A stretch of DNA of 37,005 nucleotides from an uncultured Eubacteriales bacterium. Its GTDB lineage: Bacteria > Bacillota > Clostridia > Peptostreptococcales > Anaerovoracaceae. Location of the stretch: contig CACYYH010000012.1 in assembly GCA_902778565.1 (NCBI GenBank), positions 1 to 37,005 on the forward strand. The letters run 5' to 3'. Below the pieces are notes generated by a model. That model worked only from the letters and a program-made list of their open reading frames with translations, was not told where the DNA came from and ran no database searches. Each line of letters opens with the position of its first letter. Within the stretch, counting starts at the first letter, position 1. The position numbers were made by a program, and so were the translations under genes. Below, in pieces: positions 24,408-31,318 of the stretch.

Positions 24408-26495
24408 ATGAAAGATTTCGGCATAAGCAGGGTGCTGGAGCCAAAGGGCTCCATACCCGTGGCAGCTTGGAAACTTGATAATTCAAAGAAGATCCGGTCT
24501 GAAGAGATCCGGATCTCTTTGGATTGGATAGATTTTGAAAGAGACAACATGGACCAGATCGCGGCCATTTCTGAATACGATCCTGCGGAGACCCGGTCCC
24601 GCATAATGAAGATCATTCAGGAGAGGGGCAAACTCCATAATCCATATACTGAATCCAGCGGCGTCTTTGCAGGTGTTATCGAAGCCTGCGGAAAAAACGT
24701 GGATCTGGATGCAAGAGGGCTCAGGATCGGCGACAGAGTAGTGGGAACGTGCCCGCTGGCAGGTCTTCCCATGTATCTTGAAGAGATAACCGAACTGGAT
24801 TTCAACTACAGCCAGGCAAAGGTAAAAGGCTATATCATCTGTTTTGAGACCTCAAACCTTTACAGGGTCGATGATAAGGAAATAAACGTTCCCCATCTTC
24901 TGAGAGCCATCGATGAAGAGGGTAACTTCGAAGGCATACAGTACGAGCTTATGACCCACAGGTCCAGAAACGTGGCTATCGTGGGAAGCAATCTGGCTGA
25001 AGCGGTGCTTTATTCGAACCTGGTGAAAAAGACCTGGTTCGGGGACTGCAGAGTCACCTTCATAATGGATAAAGCATATCTGTATGAAGGTATGGAGGAA
25101 GACCTGGCAGAGGTGTTCGGGGATACTGTAGACAGGATCTACGGCGTGAATCTTTCAAGCCCCTACGAGGCAGGCCTGGACGTTATCCGCAAGGAGGACG
25201 GCCGGCTCTTCGACTGCACCATAAATCTTGAAAACATCGCGGGCTGCGACAGCTTCACTGCTCTCATAACAAAGAACAAAGGCGAGATCTGTTTCATCAG
25301 TATGAGCAACCGATACAACCAGAGCATGCTTGCAGCGGATTCCATGGGCAAGGAAGTATTCTTCTATGCTTTGGACGGCTTCAAAGATACCACCTTTGAA
25401 TTCTCAAAGGAACTGGTGGAGTATTCGAAGCCATGCCTTGACAGGCTGGATGAGTTCTACAGAGAGAAAGCTCCGGAGAAGGGTATGCCTATCCTTGAGG
25501 CATCTCTTGGAGAGAGAACGAAGAGGGCTGTCAGAAACATCGACAACTTTATCTATGAGTCTCCCGCTACCGGAGAAATGGTGGAAGAGGTGCTGAACAT
25601 CGCCAGATATGACGCCAACGTCATAATCCAGGGTGAGACCGGTTCAGGTAAGGAAAGAGTATTCGATCTGATCCAGCAGAATTCCCTTAGACGCGAGAAA
25701 CCTGCCATAAAGATAAACTGTGCCACCATCCAGGAAAACCTGGCTGAAAGCGAATTTTTCGGCTATGAGAAGGGGTCTTTCACCGGAGCCTCCGCTGAAG
25801 GCAAGGACGGATATTTTGCTCTGGCCAACAACGGTACGCTGTTCCTGGACGAGATAGGCAGTCTGCCCCTTGATATGCAGGCGAAGCTCCTCAGAGTACT
25901 TCAGGAGAATACTTTCTACAGGATCGGAGGTACCGAACCCATACACGTGAACGTCAGGGTCATTGTGGCCAACAACGTACCGCTGAAGAAGCTGGTGGAG
26001 GAGGGCAAGTTCAGGGAAGACCTGTACTACAGGCTCAATATCTGTCAGATCAACGTACCCCCTCTGAGAGCCAGAAAGGAGGATATCGTCTGCCTTGCGG
26101 ATGCATTCCTGAAGAACTACGGTGAAAAGTACGGCCTTCCGAAATCATTCTCACCGGATGCTTACAAGGAACTGATGGAGTATCATTGGCCCGGTAACGT
26201 AAGGGAACTGGAAAACACAGTTCACAGACTGTACATCACCGAAAGAGGAGACGTGATCGACGGAGCAGACGTCAGCAGTATGCTGAACGAAAGTGTCTTC
26301 GATGACGTGGTCGTGGACGTGAGAAAAGAGTTCAGCAGGGACAAGGATCTGACGTTTGATTCAATAATGAATCAACAAGAAGAGAGATTGATCGCCTTTG
26401 CCCTTAAAAAAGAGGGTACAACCAGGGCTGCTGCAGAATTTCTGGGCATGCCTCAGGCAACGCTGGCCAGAAAAAAGATCAAGCATGGTCTGTAA
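24408..26495 (+). CDS. Sigma-54-dependent activator fused to a diaminohexanoate-dehydrogenase-like domain
   Basis: 695 residues from ATG 24408 (a TTG 27 nt upstream overlaps the previous gene; SD is weak). Residues 1-~365 resemble L-erythro-3,5-diaminohexanoate dehydrogenase (Kdd, lysine fermentation): RVLEPKGSIPVAAWKLDN at the start, then ERGKLHNPYTESSGVFAG, GLRIGDRVVG, and a Rossmann strand VAIVGSNLAEA at about 189 in which the glycine motif is degenerate. Residues ~385-620 are an AAA+ domain: Walker A GETGSGKE (409-416), loop GSFTGA (456-461; Ala to Ser variant of GAFTGA), Walker B TLFLDEIG, arginine region FREDLYYRLN. A Fis-type HTH ends the protein (TTRAAAEFLGMPQATLARK). Inferred: the enzyme-like half senses a metabolite. 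A perfect candidate operator lies inside its own 3' end. Confidence 0.9.
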   Translation: MKDFGISRVLEPKGSIPVAAWKLDNSKKIRSEEIRISLDWIDFERDNMDQIAAISEYDPAETRSRIMKIIQERGKLHNPYTESSGVFAGVIEACGKNVDLDARGLRIGDRVVGTCPLAGLPMYLEEITELDFNYSQAKVKGYIICFETSNLYRVDDKEINVPHLLRAIDEEGNFEGIQYELMTHRSRNVAIVGSNLAEAVLYSNLVKKTWFGDCRVTFIMDKAYLYEGMEEDLAEVFGDTVDRIYGVNLSSPYEAGLDVIRKEDGRLFDCTINLENIAGCDSFTALITKNKGEICFISMSNRYNQSMLAADSMGKEVFFYALDGFKDTTFEFSKELVEYSKPCLDRLDEFYREKAPEKGMPILEASLGERTKRAVRNIDNFIYESPATGEMVEEVLNIARYDANVIIQGETGSGKERVFDLIQQNSLRREKPAIKINCATIQENLAESEFFGYEKGSFTGASAEGKDGYFALANNGTLFLDEIGSLPLDMQAKLLRVLQENTFYRIGGTEPIHVNVRVIVANNVPLKKLVEEGKFREDLYYRLNICQINVPPLRARKEDIVCLADAFLKNYGEKYGLPKSFSPDAYKELMEYHWPGNVRELENTVHRLYITERGDVIDGADVSSMLNESVFDDVVVDVRKEFSRDKDLTFDSIMNQQEERLIAFALKKEGTTRAAAEFLGMPQATLARKKIKHGL
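26356..26375. promoter_or_regulatory. Candidate enhancer site 1 (perfect palindrome)
   Basis: TTGATTCA and TGAATCAA with a 4-bp ATAA spacer, inside the 3' coding end of the sigma-54 activator. Centre is about 342 bp upstream of the predicted start at 26708. Sites 2 and 3 share the same arms and spacer length. Confidence 0.65.
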
Positions 26496-26503
26496 ACCGA
26501 GTG

Positions 26504-26523
26504 TTGATTCAATAATGAGTCAG
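26504..26523. promoter_or_regulatory. Candidate enhancer site 2
   Basis: TTGATTCA (26504-26511), spacer ATAA, TGAGTCAG (26516-26523). Left half identical to site 1; right half differs at two positions. Centre about -194. Confidence 0.65.
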
Positions 26524-26534
26524 AAATACATATA

Positions 26535-26554
26535 CTGATTCAAATATGAATCGA
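26535..26554. promoter_or_regulatory. Candidate enhancer site 3
   Basis: CTGATTCA (26535-26542), 4-bp spacer, TGAATCGA (26547-26554). Centre 31 bp from site 2 (about three helical turns), about -163 from the predicted start. Confidence 0.65.
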
Positions 26555-26579
26555 ATTTTTGAATAACGATCGTGAAAGA

Positions 26580-26625
26580 AAGGTCTTCAGTCGGAGAAAC
26601 CGGTACCGGAGACCTTATTTTTTTT
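26580..26625 (+). terminator. Terminator of the sigma-54 activator gene
   Basis: AAGGTCT (26580-26586) pairs with AGACCTT (26610-26616), with an inner 10-bp palindrome CCGGTACCGG at 26600-26609, followed by TTTTTTTT. It isolates the activator transcript from the sigma-54 promoter 56 nt downstream. Confidence 0.85.
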
Positions 26626-26680
26626 ATAAAAAAACAGTAATTTCAACTTTTTTTAAAAAATTTTTAATAATTTTGGCATA

Positions 26681-26697
26681 TTGGCACGGCTGATGCT
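26681..26697 (+). promoter_or_regulatory. Sigma-54 (-24/-12) promoter
   Basis: TTGGCACG (26681-26688), four bases, ATGCT (26693-26697). The GG and GC doublets are separated by exactly 10 bp, as RpoN requires; against YTGGCACG-N4-TTGCW only the first T of TTGC differs. A/T tracts at 26617-26672 between the enhancer sites and promoter could provide the bend. Predicted start about 26708. Confidence 0.88.
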
Positions 26698-26767
26698 TTA
26701 TATGTTGGCGTAAAACGAAAGAGTTAAAAACTTCTTAAAGAATCAATAATAAATGGAGGAATAAAAA

Positions 26768-27511
26768 ATGGATATCAATAAATACTTAGACTTTGCTTTT
26801 GAAACTGCAGTTGACACAATAGACGTTGGCGCATTCAGCCGCGAGGACGCTCTTAAGATGGTTATCACCGGAATGAAGGCTTTCGGAAAGAGAAACGGAT
26901 TTGACTTCTCTGACGAAGACATCAAAGCAAGAGCAGAAGCAGGACTTAAAGAACTCGGCCATGCAGAAGCTGATTTCGACGCTAAGCACAGAGTTGATTC
27001 CATCAACGCTCCTAAGACTACCACAAGAGAAGAAATGCTTGAATATGCTTTCCAGTCCGCTACAGCTGCTATCGAGCCCGGCGTTTTCACTCCTGACGTT
27101 GCCATTAAGATGGTAATGACCGGAATGCAGGCTTACAGCGAAACAAACAACCAGGGATTCACTGCTGAAGAGATCCGCACTTTCGCTGAAAAGAAGATGA
27201 GAGAGCTCGAAGTTGCAGATGCTGATTTCGATGAAAAGCACAGAGCAGATTCAGTAAACGCTCCCAAGGAAACAACTCACGAAGATTTCCTTAATTACGC
27301 TTTCGAATCAGTTACAGCTATCCTTGACCTCGGCGGATTCAAGCCTGAGGATGCACTGAAGATGGCTGTTACCGGCATGAAGGCATATGCTTATGACAAC
27401 GGCCAGAAGTTCACCAACGAAGAGATCATCGAAACTGCAAAGAAGAAGATGAAAGATATCTTCGGAGCTTCCAAGGACTATGAATACCTTGACTGGTCAA
27501 TGCCCAGATAA
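26768..27511 (+). CDS. Unrecognised protein of three 84-residue repeats under sigma-54 control
   Basis: 247 residues. Three repeats with exact 84-residue phase: the aromatic start (YLDFAFE, MLEYAFQ, FLNYAFE) with its Leu at 7, 91 and 175; GxF...(D/A)xKM.(V/I)TGM(K/Q)A(F/Y) from 21, 105 and 189. The first two repeats end in ADFDxKHRxDSxNAPK; the third replaces this with a DYEYLDWSMPR tail. No signal peptide or membrane segment; acidic, helical. SD TGGAGGA before ATG 26768. I recognise no family. Sole gene between the -24/-12 promoter and the next terminator, so it is the evident target of the upstream activator. Confidence 0.88.
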   Translation: MDINKYLDFAFETAVDTIDVGAFSREDALKMVITGMKAFGKRNGFDFSDEDIKARAEAGLKELGHAEADFDAKHRVDSINAPKTTTREEMLEYAFQSATAAIEPGVFTPDVAIKMVMTGMQAYSETNNQGFTAEEIRTFAEKKMRELEVADADFDEKHRADSVNAPKETTHEDFLNYAFESVTAILDLGGFKPEDALKMAVTGMKAYAYDNGQKFTNEEIIETAKKKMKDIFGASKDYEYLDWSMPR

Positions 27512-27530
27512 TAAAAAAGTCTGTTACAGA

Positions 27531-27637
27531 AGGGTCGCCCATAATAAGTTAATAAAGATAGCAAAATAATAACTTTTTAAGACCCTATATCCTTTTAAAT
27601 ATAAAGCAAAAAACTGCATCACAAGATGCAGTTTTTT
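27531..27637 (+). terminator. 3' UTR hairpin and terminator of the triple-repeat gene
   Basis: First a nested pair: AGGGTC (27531-27536)/GACCCT (27581-27586) enclosing AAGTTA (27546-27551)/TAACTT (27570-27575), probably a stabilising fold. Then a perfect 13-bp terminator stem AAAAAACTGCATC (27608-27620), loop ACAA, GATGCAGTTTTTT (27625-27637). Confidence 0.88.
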
Positions 27638-27638
27638 G

Positions 27639-27668
27639 TTGACTTGATACCGCAAAATATTGTATATT
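27639..27668 (+). promoter_or_regulatory. uraA-pyrR promoter
   Basis: TTGACT (27639-27644), 18-bp spacer, TATATT (27663-27668). It starts 2 nt after the preceding terminator. Predicted start near 27675 gives a 165-nt leader that contains the PyrR attenuator. Confidence 0.8.
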
Positions 27669-27684
27669 TAACTAAGGAAAAAAC

Positions 27685-27773
27685 ATCTTTAAATCGGTAC
27701 AGAGAGACCGGCAAGATCTAACATAGGGAGACAGACTGTTTTGACTTGACTTGCCGGAAGGCAGGTCTTTTTT
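27685..27773 (+). promoter_or_regulatory. PyrR-binding transcription attenuator
   Basis: All alternative structures are visible. Anti-antiterminator: ATCTT/AAGAT lower stem (27685-27689/27713-27717), CGGT/ACCG upper stem (27695-27698/27707-27710) and the PyrR loop CAGAGAG (27700-27706). Antiterminator: CCGGCAAG (27708-27715) perfectly complements CTTGCCGG (27750-27757). Terminator: GACTTGCC (27748-27755), loop GGAA, GGCAGGTC (27760-27767) with one G-U, then TTTTTT. When UMP is high, PyrR should stabilise the first fold so that the terminator forms. Confidence 0.92.
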
Positions 27774-27842
27774 GATTCTCCGATCCCCATGCCAGGCAGA
27801 TGTTTTTAAGAAACTATCACTGCTTACCATAAGGAGGTAATT

Positions 27843-29243
27843 ATGGGCAAATCACAAAATCAGACGGCCATCTATGACGCCAGAAAAGAACTGGGTTACA
27901 GCAAGGTGGCGATCCTCGGACTTCAGCACTTATTCGCTATGTTCGGAGCGACAGTTCTCGTTCCCATCATCACAGGTTTGAGCGTATCCACAACACTTCT
28001 TTTTGCAGGACTGGCCACACTGTTTATGCACGTGGTAACAAACTTCAAAGTCCCTGTATTTTTAGGATCATCCTTTGCATTCCTTGGCGGATATGCAGCA
28101 GTCAAGACTGCGGGAGCTGCACTGGGATATTCCGATAGGGTTTCCCTTAACTATGCATGTCTGGGAGTAGCTTGTGCAGGACTTGTATATCTGGTATTGG
28201 CTCTCATATGCAAAGCCTTCGGCTCCAAGAGGGTAATGACTTTCTTCCCTCCTGTAGTTACCGGACCCATTATCATTTCAATTGGCCTGATACTGGCTCC
28301 TTCAGCACTTAATAACTGCGCCACAAACTGGCCTATCGCACTGGTAGCGATTTTCGTAGTAATAATCTGCAACATCTGGGGAAGAGGAATGATCAAAATC
28401 ATACCTATTCTGTTGGGTGTAATAGCATCCTATGCAGTTGCCGCAGTCAGTGGTAACGTTGATTTTTCAGCTGTTGCTGAAGCCAAGTGGATAGGTCTTC
28501 CCGTCATCTGGGAAAATACAGGTCTTTCTGTATTTACAGGCGGTGAAGCTGATTTCGGACTCTTCCTTACAGCAGTAATCACTATAGTACCTATCTCCTT
28601 TGCTACCATGATGGAGCATGTCGGCGATATCAGTGCCATCGGCGGAACCGTAGGCAAGAACTACATTGAGGATCCCGGTCTCCACAAGACTTTGATCGGC
28701 GACGGTATAGGTACTGCTATTGCGTCACTCTTCGGAGCTCCTGCAAATACCACATACGGCGAGAATACCGGAGTACTTGCTCTTACCAAAGTATACGATC
28801 CCTTCGTGATCAGACTTGCAGCATGCTACGCTATCATCCTTTCATTCTGCCCGAAGTTTGCAGCCATCATTGAAATCATGCCTGCAGCCACCATAGGCGG
28901 CGTATCCATCATCCTTTACGGTATGATCTCCGCCATCGGTATCAGAAACATGGTAGAAAACAAGACAGATTTCCAGCAGTCAAGAAACGTCATCATCGCA
29001 GCTCTTATCATAGGTCTGGCTATAGGAATCAATTTCTCAACCGGACTTGGCTGTGTATACGAAGGTTCTACCACAATTGCCGGCGCAATCAGCTTTAATA
29101 TCGGTTCCATGAAGATAAACCTTTCCGGTCTTGCAGTAGCCTCCATCGTAGGTATTTTGCTGAATGCCATCCTTCCCGGAAGAGATCAGGTCTTCGGAGA
29201 CCAGCCCGACGAGACTCTGGCTTCCTCACTGGGCAAGTATTGA
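27843..29243 (+). CDS. uraA: Uracil permease (NCS2 family)
   Basis: 466 residues, proton-coupled uracil importer with about 14 membrane segments. Seen: GLQHLFAMFGATVLVP at the N-terminus, the substrate-site Glu in SFATMMEHVGD (segment 8 motif) and GAPANTTYGENTGV (segment 10 motif), both NCS2 signatures. SD AAGGAGGT 6 nt before ATG 27843. Attenuator upstream and pyrR 26 nt downstream make the uracil assignment firmer than sequence alone, since xanthine permeases are close relatives. Confidence 0.94.
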   Translation: MGKSQNQTAIYDARKELGYSKVAILGLQHLFAMFGATVLVPIITGLSVSTTLLFAGLATLFMHVVTNFKVPVFLGSSFAFLGGYAAVKTAGAALGYSDRVSLNYACLGVACAGLVYLVLALICKAFGSKRVMTFFPPVVTGPIIISIGLILAPSALNNCATNWPIALVAIFVVIICNIWGRGMIKIIPILLGVIASYAVAAVSGNVDFSAVAEAKWIGLPVIWENTGLSVFTGGEADFGLFLTAVITIVPISFATMMEHVGDISAIGGTVGKNYIEDPGLHKTLIGDGIGTAIASLFGAPANTTYGENTGVLALTKVYDPFVIRLAACYAIILSFCPKFAAIIEIMPAATIGGVSIILYGMISAIGIRNMVENKTDFQQSRNVIIAALIIGLAIGINFSTGLGCVYEGSTTIAGAISFNIGSMKINLSGLAVASIVGILLNAILPGRDQVFGDQPDETLASSLGKY

Positions 29244-29269
29244 TCCCCCCTTTTGAGAGGTGAGTTAAA

Positions 29270-29797
29270 ATGAAAATAAAAGCCGAGATCATGAACGGCG
29301 ATCAGATGAGACGCGCCATCAAGCGCATGTCCCACGAGATACTGGAAAGAAATTCCGGCGCTGACGACCTGGTGCTTCTGGGCATAATCAGCAGGGGAGT
29401 GCCCCTTGCAGAAGACATCGCGAAAAATATCCTGGAGATAGAAGGCAAGGAAGTACCTGTTGGGGTCCTTGACGTATCTGCCTTTGATGACAGAAAGAGA
29501 GTGGACCCGCTGGAGACAGCTGCACATCCGGGTGTCGATATCGAGGGAAAGAACGTGATCCTTGTGGATGACGTAATTTACACCGGCCGTACTACAAGGG
29601 CTGCCCTTGATGCCTGTTCATCACTTGGAAGAGCGAAGACCATCCAGCTGGCTGTCCTTGTGGACAGGGGACATCGCGAGATACCCATCAGAGCCGACTA
29701 TGTCGGAAAAAACGTCCCCACTTCCAGGGAGGAGCGCGTAAACGTTCTTATCGAAAGGGTGGACGGAGTGAACGGCGTACAGCTTGTAGAAAACTAG
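29270..29797 (+). CDS. pyrR: Bifunctional pyr operon attenuator PyrR / uracil phosphoribosyltransferase
   Basis: 175 residues. PRPP-binding signature VILVDDVIYTGRTTRAAL and LLGIISRGVPLAEDIA are intact. It binds UMP or UTP and the CAGAGAG-type RNA loop, so it should repress its own operon through the leader at 27685-27773; it may also convert uracil to UMP. The segment usually reading DITLYRDD is divergent here (LDVSAFDD), so RNA binding is supported mainly by the leader. Terminated at 29813. Confidence 0.94.
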   Translation: MKIKAEIMNGDQMRRAIKRMSHEILERNSGADDLVLLGIISRGVPLAEDIAKNILEIEGKEVPVGVLDVSAFDDRKRVDPLETAAHPGVDIEGKNVILVDDVIYTGRTTRAALDACSSLGRAKTIQLAVLVDRGHREIPIRADYVGKNVPTSREERVNVLIERVDGVNGVQLVEN

Positions 29798-29812
29798 AAA
29801 ATAAACTTGATT

Positions 29813-29841
29813 ACTGCCCGGCAGACGCCGGGCAGTTTTTT
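29813..29841 (+). terminator. uraA-pyrR terminator
   Basis: Perfect 10-bp stem ACTGCCCGGC (29813-29822) and GCCGGGCAGT (29827-29836), loop AGAC, then TTTTTT. The T-tract runs into the first arm of array B. Confidence 0.95.
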
Positions 29842-30082
29842 GTGTCAAATTTGTCGGAAACATAGCTTCTGACACAAAAAATTATTGTCTAGTGTCAATT
29901 TCATCATTTTTCAGCGATTTGACACAAGAATGTATATATATTTGTGTCAAATAGTATTTTGAGAGATGATTTGACACATTTATCATGGGATTATGTGTCA
30001 AAATCATGATAATAAAGAACTTTGACACAAACCGGACTTGAAAACCTGTGTCAATATGTGGATATTTAGAGGACTTGACACA
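29841..30082. repeat. Array B: five 36-nt inverted-repeat elements (TGTGTCAA...TTGACACA)
   Basis: Elements at 29841-29876, 29891-29926, 29943-29978, 29994-30029 and 30047-30082, all exactly 36 nt: 8-nt arm, 20-nt unique centre, inverted 8-nt arm. Arms start 28 bp apart in every copy. Starts are 50, 52, 51 and 53 bp apart. Only one arm base deviates in element 1 (right arm CTGACACA) and one in element 2 (left arm AGTGTCAA). The 20-nt centres share no sequence. It lies after the pyrR terminator and before the YitT promoter. Not coding: the 79-codon minus-strand frame across it is a product of the repeats. Function unknown. Confidence 0.92.
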
Positions 30083-30155
30083 ACAAGGGATTATTATAAA
30101 ATGTGCATGAATAATATTCATTGATAGGCCTTGCTTGAATCTTCATAAAAAATCA

Positions 30156-30184
30156 TTCACAAAACATCTGCGCGGTGATATAAT
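30156..30184 (+). promoter_or_regulatory. YitT-family gene promoter
   Basis: TTCACA (30156-30161), 17-bp spacer, TATAAT (30179-30184). Predicted start near 30191, 34 nt before the start codon. The last array B arm ends 73 bp upstream of the -35 box. Confidence 0.75.
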
Positions 30185-30224
30185 TTCTCTGTAAAATTTC
30201 GCAGTTGACCGGAGACCCCGATAT

Positions 30225-31166
30225 ATGGAAAACAAACAAACCGAAAAGAGATTTCTTTTGAAAAAGATAGGCATAACCAAGGAGCAGGTCTTTTATTTGC
30301 TTATCGCAGACGTGTTCTATGCTCTGGCGCTGAATCTGTTCTATGTAGGCAATAAGATCGCAGCAGGAGGATTCGCAGGCATCGCGACTGTCATCAATGC
30401 TTTCATACCCATTCCGGTAGGCACCGCGGTATTCCTGATGTCGATACCTGTGGTCATCGTGGCCTGGAAAGTTAAGGGTGGGACATATACTTTAATGGCT
30501 CTGGCAACCACTGCGGTCTATTCCATCATAGTGGACGTGCTTTCGTTCCTGCCCACCATTACAGACGACATGATAGTGGCTGTGGTCTGCGGCGGCATAT
30601 TCTACGGACTTGGAGCTTCAATGGCCATCAAGGCTCACATGTCCTCCGGAGGCACTGACCTTCTGGGCAAGGTTCTGATCACTAAATTCAGGACGCTGTC
30701 CATAGGAACGCTTCAGATGATGATTGACGGCACCATCGTAGTTGTGGCTGCCATCGCTTTCAAGGACATAGGAGCTGCTATCTACGCCATCCTGGCCATA
30801 GGCGTATGCTCCGTCGTAACTGACCTTATGAACAAGGGCTTCAACCGCGCCCAGATGTTCCTGATTTTTTGCGACAAAAATCAGAAGGAGATATCTGACG
30901 CCATCCTTTACGAGATGGGAAGGGGAGCCACGTCTTTCAAAGGCGTCGGGCAGTATTCTCACAACGAGAAGGATATACTCATGGTGGTAGTTAAACCCAG
31001 CGAGACTCACGTGCTTAAAAGTATAGTCCGTGAACTTGATCCCACAGCATTTATGGTTCTGGTATCTGCCAATGAGATCATAGGTGAGGGCTTTGAAGAT
31101 ACGAACCTCACCGAGACGATCCAGGAGAAAAAAATGCTGCGGGAAGCTATAGATGATGACAGATAA
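30225..31166 (+). CDS. YitT-family membrane protein with DUF2179 domain
   Basis: 313 residues. N-terminal ~210 residues hold five to six membrane segments of the YitT/DUF161 type, with the typical AAGGFAGIATVIN and HMSSGGTDLLG stretches. Residues about 220-300 are the soluble DUF2179 domain (VGQYSHNEKDILMVVVK, DPTAFMVLVSANEIIGEGF), which has a ferredoxin-like ligand-binding fold. Transport substrate unknown. SD GGAGA 9 nt before ATG 30225. Single-gene unit ended by a 16-bp hairpin. Confidence 0.9.
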   Translation: MENKQTEKRFLLKKIGITKEQVFYLLIADVFYALALNLFYVGNKIAAGGFAGIATVINAFIPIPVGTAVFLMSIPVVIVAWKVKGGTYTLMALATTAVYSIIVDVLSFLPTITDDMIVAVVCGGIFYGLGASMAIKAHMSSGGTDLLGKVLITKFRTLSIGTLQMMIDGTIVVVAAIAFKDIGAAIYAILAIGVCSVVTDLMNKGFNRAQMFLIFCDKNQKEISDAILYEMGRGATSFKGVGQYSHNEKDILMVVVKPSETHVLKSIVRELDPTAFMVLVSANEIIGEGFEDTNLTETIQEKKMLREAIDDDR

Positions 31167-31182
31167 AATAACAAAATAATCA

Positions 31183-31218
31183 AAAAGACTCCTTTCAGGC
31201 AGCTGAAGGGAGTCTTTT
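31183..31218 (+). terminator. Terminator of the YitT gene
   Basis: 16-bp stem (31183-31198 with 31203-31218, one G-T pair) closed by loop GCAG; the 3' arm ends in TTTT. Near symmetry of the A and T runs makes it potentially bidirectional. Confidence 0.88.
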
Positions 31219-31253
31219 AGCAAGAAAATAAGATTTTTTGGCATTAAGGTCAA

Positions 31254-31282
31254 TTGAATAATTATAATTGTTTTGCTAAAAT
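31254..31282 (+). promoter_or_regulatory. CoADR operon promoter
   Basis: TTGAAT (31254-31259), 17-bp spacer, TAAAAT (31277-31282). Predicted start near 31289, 30 nt before the ATG, which has SD AAGGAGG. Confidence 0.6.
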
Positions 31283-31318
31283 AATATTAACTATGAACAG
31301 ATCATAAGGAGGACAGCC

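Noticed and set aside
29882-30121. 79-codon minus-strand reading frame
   Set aside because: It lies entirely over array B, has no SD, and its residues simply translate the repeated arms.
31237-31260. TTGGCA word before CoADR as a sigma-54 promoter
   Set aside because: The base pair ten positions after GG is AA, not GC; the -12 element is missing.
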